Source: Thermoplasmata archaeon UBA184 (GTDB lineage Archaea; Thermoplasmatota; Thermoplasmata; Lutacidiplasmatales; UBA184). From it: 5,125 nucleotides of DNA. The position numbers were made by a program, and so were the translations under genes. The notes beneath the pieces are model-generated. The model saw nothing but the letters and a program-made list of their open reading frames with translations, searched no databases and was not told the origin of the DNA. Positions 1-4,948 of the stretch are shown in pieces (the first letter of the stretch is position 1; each line of letters begins with the position of its first letter). The DNA is taken from NCBI GenBank assembly GCA_002495185.1, contig DAEB01000016.1:2820-7944 (forward strand), read 5' to 3'.

Positions 1-92
1 AGGTGGAGGCCGTAGCGTCGGACGATCCCCCGCTTGCGGTCGCAGCGCAGGCACCCGACCTTCCGGCCGAAGTTCTTCTTGGGCTTACTCAA
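1..92 (-). CDS. rps14: Small subunit ribosomal protein uS14, zinc-binding type (partial)
   Basis: The first 30 codons of uS14, a small 30S head protein, are visible before the window ends. The sequence MSKPKKNFGRKVGCLRCDRK, then RGIVRRYGLH, carries the first half of the zinc ribbon (Cys14-x2-Cys17). It also carries the RRYGL stretch that precedes the second Cys pair in archaeal S14. The second pair is outside the window. The start is TTG at 92: an in-frame TGA lies at 99-101, only two codons (CGC TCC) upstream, and no ATG or GTG is available before the conserved region. GGTGA lies 6 nt before the TTG. The first 8 nt overlap the end of L5. Order L5-S14 is standard for this operon. Confidence 0.9.
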   Translation of the reverse strand, partial: MSKPKKNFGRKVGCLRCDRKRGIVRRYGLH

Positions 93-645
93 GGAGCGTC
101 ACCCCCAGCTGGGAGACGAGGAACTGGCGGGTCTCGTCGCGGGTCGAGCGGAGCGCCTTCGGCAGCGGTCGCGCCTGCGTTCGTCGGTCGCGGATCCGGT
201 GGCCCGCCCGTCCCATCTCGACCGAGATGTCCATCCCGTGGATCCCGATCGCCGGGTCGTACTTCATCCCCGAGAAATCGGTGTAGTCCGCGATCCCGAA
301 GGAGAAGTTCCCGTTCCGGTCGATCGAGTCGATGTCGAACTGCCGGTCGCGAGCCTCGAACGCGCGCTTGAGGAAGTCGAGGGCCGCGTCGCCCCGCAGC
401 GTCACCTTCGCGCCGATCTCCTGTCCCTTGCGGATGCCGAAGTCCCGGTTCGTGGAGTGGGACCGGGTCGCGACCGGCTTCTGGTGGGTCACCATCTGGA
501 GGACCTTCTCCGCCTTCGTACGCGGCTCGCCCGACTCGCCGACGCCCGCGTTCACGACGACCTTGATCACCCGGACCGCGCGGTACGGGTTGGCCGGGGG
601 GGCCGCCTCGCCCGGGGTCCCCGCGTTCGTCGCCGGGGCGCTCAT
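85..645 (-). CDS. rpl5: Large subunit ribosomal protein uL5
   Basis: This 186-aa protein is uL5, which binds 5S rRNA and forms the central protuberance of the 50S, contacting the P-site tRNA. The core begins at about residue 19 with NPYRAVRVIKVVVNAGVGES (19-38). TRSHSTNRDFGIRKGQEIGA (60-79) and VTLRGDAALDFLKRAFEA (81-98) follow. The NGNFSFGIADYTDF block (111-124) and YDPAIGIHGMDISVEMGRAG (129-148) close the fold. Residues 1-18 are an Ala/Pro-rich leader absent from many archaeal L5 proteins. No other ATG or GTG in the frame lies between it and the core, so the extension appears real. The ATG at 645 overlaps the S4e stop as ATGA, with GAGGGG (654-659) 8 nt upstream. The TAA stop overlaps the S14 start by 8 nt. 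Confidence 0.97.
   Translation of the reverse strand: MSAPATNAGTPGEAAPPANPYRAVRVIKVVVNAGVGESGEPRTKAEKVLQMVTHQKPVATRSHSTNRDFGIRKGQEIGAKVTLRGDAALDFLKRAFEARDRQFDIDSIDRNGNFSFGIADYTDFSGMKYDPAIGIHGMDISVEMGRAGHRIRDRRTQARPLPKALRSTRDETRQFLVSQLGVTLLE
99..103 (-). promoter_or_regulatory. Ribosome binding site for the TTG start of uS14
   Basis: GGTGA on the minus strand, within GGGGGTGA, 6 nt before the TTG at 92 and inside the L5 coding end. It matches the archaeal anti-Shine-Dalgarno sequence and supports the non-ATG start. Its last three bases are also the in-frame stop that forbids a longer S14. Confidence 0.65.
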
Positions 646-1358
646 CGGTCCATCCCCTCGGCCAGCGTGACCTCCGGCGCTTGCTGGCCGACGACGAAGA
701 CGTACTCCTTGACGGTCGAGAACCCTTCCTTGAAGTGTACGAGGTTCGGCTGCGACGAGTTGCGGACCTCGACGCGGTCGACCCGGGCGAGCTCCCCGAC
801 ATGCGTGCCTCCCGAGACGTACGCGAGAGAGCCCGGCGCGAGAGGAAGATGCTCGACGACCTTCTGGCCGGGAAGCGCGATCTTCACCGAATCTCCGACC
901 CGGTACGGGGTCGCCGCGGGGACGAGGAGGTTCCGTCCGTCGTGGAGCGTGACCTCGACGCGACCGCCCGAGACGGTGTGCTTGAACCGGACCCGACCGA
1001 GCTTGACCGCGGCCTCGGTCGAGGGGATCGCGACGAGCGCGAGCTTCCCTCGCCGGTCCCGGACCACGCGGAAGTGCGCGTCGAGCGGAGCGGCGAACGA
1101 GAGAGTATCCATCAGGCCGAGGCCCCGCGACAGGTCCCGGGTCACCTTGCCGTCGACCTTGACCGCGCCCGAGCGCAGGAGGATGCGCGCCTCGCGCGCG
1201 CTCGTCACGACGTGCCGCAGGTCGCGCAGGACGAGCAGGAGAGGGATCGCCTGGTCCTGGGCATGCGGGCCCGGGGCGGGGCGCTTCAGCCACTTCGTCC
1301 CCTTGCGGGGGACGGTCCAGGTCCGGGGGGCCGCCCGGCGCTTCAGACGGAACGTCAT
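642..1358 (-). CDS. rps4e: Small subunit ribosomal protein eS4
   Basis: This 238-aa protein is eS4, found in archaea and eukaryotes and absent from bacteria. It binds 16S rRNA in the 30S body. The N-terminus RLKRRAAPRTWTVPRKGTKW (4-23) and RPAPGPHAQDQAIPLLLVLR (26-45) are diagnostic. An S4-type RNA-binding domain follows at about residues 45-90, with SAREARILLRSGAVKVDGKV at 53-72. The central eS4 domain is at about 95-175, and a KOW-like block GGTHVGELARVDRVEV is at 183-198. The length is typical. The ATG at 1358 overlaps the L24 stop as ATGA, and GGAGG lies 7 nt upstream in the L24 acidic tail codons. The TGA stop overlaps the L5 start. Its place between L24 and L5 is the standard archaeal position. 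Confidence 0.97.
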   Translation of the reverse strand: MTFRLKRRAAPRTWTVPRKGTKWLKRPAPGPHAQDQAIPLLLVLRDLRHVVTSAREARILLRSGAVKVDGKVTRDLSRGLGLMDTLSFAAPLDAHFRVVRDRRGKLALVAIPSTEAAVKLGRVRFKHTVSGGRVEVTLHDGRNLLVPAATPYRVGDSVKIALPGQKVVEHLPLAPGSLAYVSGGTHVGELARVDRVEVRNSSQPNLVHFKEGFSTVKEYVFVVGQQAPEVTLAEGMDR

Positions 1359-1954
1359 GCGTCGTCCTCCTCGTCCGGTTCGGGAGCGCGCGAGCGACGC
1401 GGAGCCTTCCGCTTTGTCGTCGGCTCCTCGACATCGTCCGCGCCGTCCACGGGAGCCTCTCCCGAGACCGTCTCCTCCTTCGGCTCCGCCTTCGCCTCAC
1501 CTTCGGGCGTCGGAGTCGCCGGGGTCGCGACCTCGGTCGTCTCCTCGCCCTCCGACGGCGTCTCGCCTCGCTCCTCGGGCGTGACGTCCTCGTCGCGCAC
1601 GCGCATCGAGCGCCGGCGCCAGGGGTCGGCGAGATTGAGCCGCGTGATCACGAGGTGGCCGACCCCGAGCGAGAGCGCCTTCATCTTCTCGTCCGCGGTC
1701 TTGAGCGTGACGTTGTCGAGCGTCACCGAGTAGCTGCGCCGATTGACGCGCGCGACTCGTTCCTCGCGGCCCGCGAAGCTCCCCGAAAGGATCCGCACGG
1801 TGTCGCCCTTGCGGAGCGGGACCGACCGCCGGCGAAACCGCGTCCGAAGCTCGCGCGAGAGCGGGACCGTCATGCGCACCCTGCGTTCCGACGTCGGCGC
1901 GGTGAAGAACGCCTTGCGTTGGCGTCGGGGAGAGTGCGGGGAGACGGACGACAC
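1355..1954 (-). CDS. rpl24: Large subunit ribosomal protein uL24 with long charged C-terminal tail
   Basis: This 199-aa protein is uL24, an assembly initiator that binds the 5' part of 23S rRNA near the tunnel exit. The archaeal-type core covers residues 1 to about 117: RRQRKAFFTAP (10-20), MTVPLSRELRTRFRRRSVP (28-46) and the KOW motif VRKGDTV-like block LRKGDTVRILSGSFAGREERV (47-67, split by the usual turn). It ends with VITRLNLADPWRRRSM (102-117). Residues 118-199 are an added low-complexity tail rich in Glu, Thr, Pro and Ala, with one basic island (KRKAPRRSRAP, 181-191) and an acidic end (EEDDA). Usual archaeal L24 is around 115-125 aa. The start codon is GTG at 1954, chosen for the GGAGG 8 nt upstream and the family N-terminus. 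An internal ATG at residue 28 would delete conserved sequence. The stop overlaps the S4e start (ATGA), so the tail is not a missed gene boundary. Confidence 0.94.
   Translation of the reverse strand: MSSVSPHSPRRQRKAFFTAPTSERRVRMTVPLSRELRTRFRRRSVPLRKGDTVRILSGSFAGREERVARVNRRSYSVTLDNVTLKTADEKMKALSLGVGHLVITRLNLADPWRRRSMRVRDEDVTPEERGETPSEGEETTEVATPATPTPEGEAKAEPKEETVSGEAPVDGADDVEEPTTKRKAPRRSRAPEPDEEDDA
1366..1370 (-). promoter_or_regulatory. Ribosome binding site of eS4 in the L24 tail codons
   Basis: GGAGG on the minus strand, 7 nt before the eS4 ATG at 1358, formed by the GAG GAG GAC codons for Glu-Glu-Asp at the L24 C-terminus. Spacing is ideal, and the site is entirely within coding sequence. 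Confidence 0.7.
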
Positions 1955-1962
1955 GGACGTTT

Positions 1963-1967
1963 CCTCC
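1963..1967 (-). promoter_or_regulatory. Ribosome binding site for the GTG start of uL24
   Basis: GGAGG on the minus strand, 8 nt before GTG at 1954. Its first G is the last base of the L14 TAG stop. Near-perfect spacing makes the GTG the best start, which no ATG in the frame can replace without losing conserved residues. Confidence 0.75.
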
Positions 1968-2365
1968 TACAGGATGATCGAGGACGCGGCCGCGATCCGC
2001 GGCCAGCGCTCGGCCGCTTCCTTCGCGACGGGGCCCTTGATCTGCGAGCCTTTGATCTCGCCGGTCTCGGTGGTGATGACGGCGGCGTTGTCCTCGAACT
2101 GGACCCGGGTGCCGTCCGGCCGGCGCATCGGGGAGCGCGCTCGGACGATCACGGCGTGGAGCACCTGGCGGCGCATCTCGGGGGTCCCCTTCTTCACGGA
2201 GACGATCACGAGGTCGGCGACCCCGGCTCGGGGGTAGCGTCGGTGCGTCCCGTGCCAGTTGCGAACGGCGATGATCTCGACCACCTTCGCCCCGGTGTTG
2301 TCGACGCATTCGAGACGCGCTCCCTTCGGGAGTCCGCGACCCCGGCGTCCCGCGAGCCCCTTCAT
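1967..2365 (-). CDS. rpl14: Large subunit ribosomal protein uL14
   Basis: This 132-aa protein is uL14, a beta-barrel protein at the 50S interface near the binding site of translational GTPases and initiation factor 6. Family signatures are the start of the fold GARLECVDNTGAKVVEII (about residues 15-32), the PRAGVADLVIVSVKKG strand pair (45-60), and FEDNAAVI (90-97). The archaeal C-terminus GSQIKGPVAKEAAERWPRIA runs from 106 to 125. Length and ending are normal. The ATG at 2365 overlaps the S17 stop as ATGA. It has AAGGAGG upstream, with GGAGG at 2373-2377 and an ideal 7-nt spacing. The TAG stop is 12 nt before L24 and shares bases with the L24 ribosome binding site. Confidence 0.98.
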   Translation of the reverse strand: MKGLAGRRGRGLPKGARLECVDNTGAKVVEIIAVRNWHGTHRRYPRAGVADLVIVSVKKGTPEMRRQVLHAVIVRARSPMRRPDGTRVQFEDNAAVITTETGEIKGSQIKGPVAKEAAERWPRIAAASSIIL

Positions 2366-2793
2366 GCCGGCGCCTCCTTGGAGGCCTCGGGCGCCTCGGT
2401 GGGCACGACGGCCTCCTCGCCGCGAACGCGGCGGGCGGCCTCACCAAGGTCCTCGACGATGCAGAACGAGACGAGCTTGGAGAGCGGCCGGGTCTCCGCG
2501 ATCCGGACCCGGTGGCCGACCGGAACGTTGAGGCAGGGGGGAGCGTGCGCGAGGTAGCGACGCCGGCGCTTCTCGTACCGCTCGAACTTCGCGACGTAGT
2601 GGAGGAGCGTGCGCTCGACGACCGCCGTGCGCTGCATCGCGGTCGACACGACCGTCCCCTCGAGCACCTGGCCCCGGACGGGGAGGTGCCCGTGGAACGG
2701 ACAGTGCCGGTCATCGCACCGAGCTTTCGGCGCCCGGACGTCGAGCCCGATGTCCCGGGCGCGTCGAGCGGATGGTGCGCGGGTCGGTGTCAT
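2362..2793 (-). CDS. rps17: Small subunit ribosomal protein uS17
   Basis: This 143-aa protein is uS17, an OB-fold protein of the 30S body that binds 16S rRNA early in assembly. It is the archaeal/eukaryotic (S11-like) form. It opens with RDIGLDVRAP (about residues 13-22), then a Cys/His segment CDDRHCPFHG (26-35), then LPVRGQVLEGTVVS (37-50). The conserved HYVAKFERYEKRRRRYLAH (65-83) and VGHRVRIAETRPLSK (92-106) follow. The OB-fold ends near residue 115. The remaining roughly 28 residues are an Ala/Glu/Pro-rich extension not seen in short archaeal S17 proteins. The start ATG at 2793 overlaps the Rnp1 stop (ATGA), with GGAGG (2799-2803) 5 nt upstream. The stop overlaps the L14 start. Confidence 0.97.
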   Translation of the reverse strand: MTPTRAPSARRARDIGLDVRAPKARCDDRHCPFHGHLPVRGQVLEGTVVSTAMQRTAVVERTLLHYVAKFERYEKRRRRYLAHAPPCLNVPVGHRVRIAETRPLSKLVSFCIVEDLGEAARRVRGEEAVVPTEAPEASKEAPA

Positions 2794-3116
2794 CGGAACC
2801 TCCGAGAGCCGCCCGACAGCAGCCGCTTGGTGCGGTCCTCGGGCCGCACGCGAAGGGTCTCGCCTCTTAACGGTAACTCGCCCGACGGGAGGACGAGCGT
2901 CCCTTCGAGGCCAGCCTTCGGGACGCGCACCGTCCGCGCGGAGGACGCGAGGCGGACGGTGAACGTGGAGAGAGATTCGTCCACGAGGGTCCCGGCGACC
3001 CCGGTGCGGAGCGACGGGGACGGAGGGAACGAGACCGATGCTCCCAGGATCTCGCCGGCGAGCGCCTCGCGTTCGGTGCGGGAGAGCGGTGCCACGGCCG
3101 TCGGGTGGTTCGGCAT
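2790..3116 (-). CDS. rnp1: Ribonuclease P protein component 1 (Rpp29/Pop4 family)
   Basis: This 108-aa protein is the archaeal RNase P subunit related to eukaryotic Rpp29/Pop4. It binds the catalytic RNA, typically with Rpp21, in 5'-leader removal from pre-tRNA. The Sm-like barrel core is visible from about residue 20 to 95: GEILGASVSF, then GVAGTLVDESLSTFTV (39-54), RTVRVPKAG (61-69) and the family-typical ending RGETLRVRPEDRTKRL (84-99). The conserved VPK and RPEDR motifs give the call. The extreme N-terminus is Pro/Ala-rich. The start is ATG at 3116, 4 nt after the L29 stop, with GGTGAG across that stop. Its stop overlaps the S17 start as ATGA. Position between L29 and S17 is the usual archaeal location. 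Sequence is more divergent than the ribosomal neighbours, as is common for this family. Confidence 0.9.
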   Translation of the reverse strand: MPNHPTAVAPLSRTEREALAGEILGASVSFPPSPSLRTGVAGTLVDESLSTFTVRLASSARTVRVPKAGLEGTLVLPSGELPLRGETLRVRPEDRTKRLLSGGSRRFR

Positions 3117-3120
3117 CGGC

Positions 3121-3126
3121 TCACCT
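3121..3126 (-). promoter_or_regulatory. Ribosome binding site of rnp1 overlapping the L29 stop
   Basis: GGTGAG on the minus strand contains the L29 TGA stop codon and lies 4 nt before the rnp1 ATG at 3116. GGTGA is complementary to the conserved tail of archaeal 16S rRNA. Using the stop codon as part of the site would tie rnp1 initiation to L29 termination. Confidence 0.55.
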
Positions 3127-3360
3127 ACGCGCCCCCGGATTCGGGCGGGCCGCCCGGGGGGCGTTCGCGCGTTCGCTCAGCACCGTGAGGGCCCGGGCGA
3201 CGTTTGTCCGGAGCGCCCGCATCCGTCCCGGGCTCGGCGGAGCGCCCCCCATGGCAGCGACCCCTCGCTCGCGCAGGAGAGTGTTCTCGTCGTCCGCGAT
3301 CCGGCGGCGCAGCTCCTCGTCGGTGAGCGCGCGCAGGTCCTTCATCCTCTGGAGCGTCAT
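3121..3360 (-). CDS. rpl29: Large subunit ribosomal protein uL29
   Basis: This 79-aa protein is uL29, a small two-helix protein at the rim of the exit tunnel, near L23 and the docking site for signal recognition particle and chaperones. The family pattern is LRALTDEELRRRI (about residues 9-21), a linker GGAPPSPGRMRALR (38-51) and a second helix VARALTVLSER (54-64). A short Ala/Pro/Arg tail follows. The start at 3360 overlaps the S3 stop as ATGA and matches the usual archaeal N-terminus in length. A second in-frame ATG (residue 6, at 3345) is possible but has AGAGG directly abutting it, which is too close. The nearest GGAGG to the first ATG (3374-3378) is 13 nt away, so initiation probably depends on coupling to S3. 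Confidence 0.93.
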   Translation of the reverse strand: MTLQRMKDLRALTDEELRRRIADDENTLLRERGVAAMGGAPPSPGRMRALRTNVARALTVLSERANAPRAARPNPGARR

Positions 3361-4049
3361 GATGTGTCCGGAGCCTCCGCGTCAGGGACCGGGGGGACGA
3401 CCGCGGCTTCTTCGGGCGTGGAGATCTCGACCGGCGCGGGCCGGGGCCGGTCGGCCACGCCCTTCACGACGATCTCGTCGGGGAGCTTCGCGGTCGGGCG
3501 CATGATCCAGACGTTGACGCCGATCGCGCCGGGCTTCAACCGGGCCTGGTAGAATCCCTTGTCGATCCAGAGATGGACCGCCTCACCGCAGTACTTGATC
3601 GTTCCGGCCTTGAACCGCTCGGTGCGGTGGCGCTCGCCGGTGAGCTTGCCCGAAAGGATCACCTGACACCCCCGGGCCCCGGCTTCCATGATGCGACGGA
3701 CGGTGGAGTGCCCCGCGCGACGGAAATGCCAGCCCCGTTCGAGGGTCGAGGCGAGCTTCTCGCTCATCAGCTGCGCGTTGAGGCTGGGCGAGCGCTCCTC
3801 CTGAACCTCGATCTGCGGGTTGTCGAGCTGGAAGCGGGCGTGGATGTCCTCCGTGAGCCGCTTGATCAACTCCCCCCGGTGACCGATCAGGATCCCGGGC
3901 CGCTCGCAGATGAGCGTGACGCGCGTGCCCATCGGAGTCCGCGTGATGTCCAGGCCCCCGAAGCCAGCGCGCGCGCTCTCCTGGACCAGGTAGTCCTTGA
4001 GCAGCACGCGGCGCATCTGCTCCTGGATCACCTTCCGTTCGGCGCTCAT
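3357..4049 (-). CDS. rps3: Small subunit ribosomal protein uS3
   Basis: This 230-aa protein is uS3, part of the 30S head at the mRNA entry channel. Residues about 17-85 form the N-terminal KH domain, with the GxxG loop seen as GHRG at 56-59 inside RPGILIGHRGELIKRL. The C-terminal S3 domain follows, with MEAGARGCQVILSGKLTGER (121-140) and KAGTIKYCGEAVHLWIDKGF (147-166). Residues from about 200 to 230 form a Pro/Ala/Glu-rich tail with little sign of a fold. The chosen ATG at 4049 overlaps the L22 stop as ATGA and has AAGGAGG just upstream. An in-frame ATG 19 codons earlier lies inside L22, lacks family similarity and is rejected. The stop overlaps the L29 start in another ATGA. Confidence 0.97.
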   Translation of the reverse strand: MSAERKVIQEQMRRVLLKDYLVQESARAGFGGLDITRTPMGTRVTLICERPGILIGHRGELIKRLTEDIHARFQLDNPQIEVQEERSPSLNAQLMSEKLASTLERGWHFRRAGHSTVRRIMEAGARGCQVILSGKLTGERHRTERFKAGTIKYCGEAVHLWIDKGFYQARLKPGAIGVNVWIMRPTAKLPDEIVVKGVADRPRPAPVEISTPEEAAVVPPVPDAEAPDTS

Positions 4050-4504
4050 TCCGCCTCCTTTCGCTCGGCGAGGACGATCTCGATCGACGTGGTCTGCTCG
4101 TGCCACGCGGTCGCCCGGCCGTGCGCGCGCGGCATGTTCGCCTTCCGGATGCGCCCCCGGCTGCTGGCCGCGACCTTCACGTAGAGCCGCTCGGTGTCGA
4201 GGCCCTCGTACTCGGCGTTCTCGCGCGCATTCTCGAGGACCTTGAGGACGTTCTTCGCGACCTTCGTCGCGTAGCGGCCGGGCCCAGATCCGACGTGGTG
4301 CGCCGTCTCCTGGTTGTACCGTCGGAAGGGAATCGTCTTTCGCAGGGCGATCGCATCCTCGAGTACCGAGGTCGCTCGGTCGACCGGAAGGCCCCGAATC
4401 GCGTTCAGGACCTCGTAGGTCTTCTTCGGGGAGATCGGGACCTCGACGCCGCGCGCGCGGGCGACGCTCACCCCCGTCTCGCTCTGATACGTGTACCCCC
4501 GCAT
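4046..4504 (-). CDS. rpl22: Large subunit ribosomal protein uL22
   Basis: This 152-aa protein is uL22, which spans several 23S rRNA domains and lines the nascent-peptide exit tunnel. Visible family blocks are ISPKKTYEVLNAIRGLP (about residues 24-40), the LEDAIALRKTIPFRRYN helix and turn (48-64), GPGRYATKVAKNVLKVLENA (74-93) and EYEGLDTERLYV (98-109). The segment SSRGRIRKANMPRAHGRAT (about 114-132) corresponds to the extended beta-hairpin that reaches into the tunnel. The length is normal for the archaeal family. The start is ATG at 4504, 16 nt after the S19 stop. A GGAGG sits immediately after that stop (4516-4520), 11 nt from the ATG. The TGA stop overlaps the S3 start in an ATGA. Confidence 0.97.
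   Translation of the reverse strand: MRGYTYQSETGVSVARARGVEVPISPKKTYEVLNAIRGLPVDRATSVLEDAIALRKTIPFRRYNQETAHHVGSGPGRYATKVAKNVLKVLENARENAEYEGLDTERLYVKVAASSRGRIRKANMPRAHGRATAWHEQTTSIEIVLAERKEAE
4054..4058 (-). promoter_or_regulatory. Ribosome binding site deciding the uS3 start
   Basis: GGAGG within AAAGGAGG on the minus strand, 4 nt before the ATG at 4049 and inside the L22 3' end. It supports the ATG in the ATGA overlap rather than the in-frame ATG at 4106. The short spacing may favour re-initiation by ribosomes finishing L22. Confidence 0.65.
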
Positions 4505-4520
4505 CGCCCGAACCCCCTCC

Positions 4521-4946
4521 TCACTTCAGGGGCATGAACTTCGACGAACGCGTCGCGCCGACGCCCGGGCCCGAGTGCTTCTCGAATCGGCGGGTCAGCG
4601 AGAACTCCCCGAAGTAGTGCCCGATCATCTCCGGGCGGACCTCGATCTCCTTGAACTCCTTCCCGTTGTGGATGGCGACGTGGCGCCCGACATGCTCCGG
4701 CAGGACGAGCGCGTCCCGGCAGTGCGTCCGGACGACCGTCGCGGGGTCGGTGGCGCGCATCTGCTCGAAGAAGAGGGTCGTCTCGGTCGTGAACCCGCGA
4801 CGGATCGAGCGGCGAGCGCGCGCGGTCACGAACTTCGAGAGCTCCTCGAGGTTCATCGCCTGGAGCTCGGGAACGGTCTTTCCTCGGAGAGTGTACTCCC
4901 GCTTGCGGCGGGCCTCGACCTTCTTCGCGCGACGTGCCTTCGGCAT
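4521..4946 (-). CDS. rps19: Small subunit ribosomal protein uS19
   Basis: This 141-aa protein is uS19, a component of the 30S head that contacts 16S rRNA, binds near S13 and faces the A-site side of the inter-subunit interface. Family signatures are LPEHVGRHVAIHNGKEF (about residues 82-98) and PEMIGHYFGEFSLTRRF (105-121), followed by HSGPGVGATRSSKF (124-137), which is the archaeal/eukaryotic form. The N-terminus is lysine/arginine-rich, as expected for an rRNA-binding tail. The length fits archaeal S19, which is longer than bacterial S19. The frame stays open 27 codons upstream, but that part lies inside the L2 gene. The ATG at 4946, 2 nt after the L2 stop and preceded by GGAGG, gives the expected N-terminus MPKARR. 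The TGA stop is followed directly by the L22 ribosome binding site. Confidence 0.97.
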   Translation of the reverse strand: MPKARRAKKVEARRKREYTLRGKTVPELQAMNLEELSKFVTARARRSIRRGFTTETTLFFEQMRATDPATVVRTHCRDALVLPEHVGRHVAIHNGKEFKEIEVRPEMIGHYFGEFSLTRRFEKHSGPGVGATRSSKFMPLK

Positions 4947-4948
4947 GC

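Noticed and set aside
646..1500. Extension of the L5 frame far upstream, as a possible fusion protein of 471 residues.
   Set aside because: The extra part lies over S4e and L24 in another frame and is Arg-rich nonsense. The L5 ATG at 645 has a ribosome binding site and the ATGA overlap used across the operon.
1501..1580. Repetitive-looking C/T/G-rich DNA considered as a tandem repeat or regulatory element.
   Set aside because: It is explained by the Glu/Thr/Pro codons of the L24 tail. No exact repeat unit of useful length recurs.
34..1584. A 516-codon open frame on the plus strand antisense to L24, S4e and L5.
   Set aside because: The opposite strand holds three well-recognised ribosomal proteins in contiguous operon order. 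The plus-strand translation is Arg/Pro/Ser-rich with no recognisable domain, which is typical of spurious open frames in GC-rich DNA.
681..1733. A 350-codon plus-strand open frame with Asp/Glu/Arg-rich translation.
   Set aside because: It is a shadow of S4e and L24 on the other strand, with no family similarity, no ribosome binding site context and no plus-strand neighbours.
1988..2004. A perfect 7-bp inverted repeat with a 3-nt loop (GGCCGCG ATC CGCGGCC) near the end of L14, considered as a terminator or RNA hairpin.
   Set aside because: It lies within conserved L14 codons (WPRIAA) and has no T-tract. Archaeal terminators are T-rich rather than hairpin-dependent, and GC-rich coding DNA yields such palindromes by chance.
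1497..2714. A 405-codon minus-strand open frame overlapping S17, L14 and L24.
   Set aside because: It is out of frame with all three recognised genes, and its translation is Arg/Pro/Ser/Gly-rich with no recognisable motif.
4050..4106. A longer uS3 starting at the in-frame ATG at 4106.
   Set aside because: The added 19 residues overlap L22, look nothing like the S3 N-terminus, and the ATG at 4049 has AAGGAGG and the ATGA overlap.
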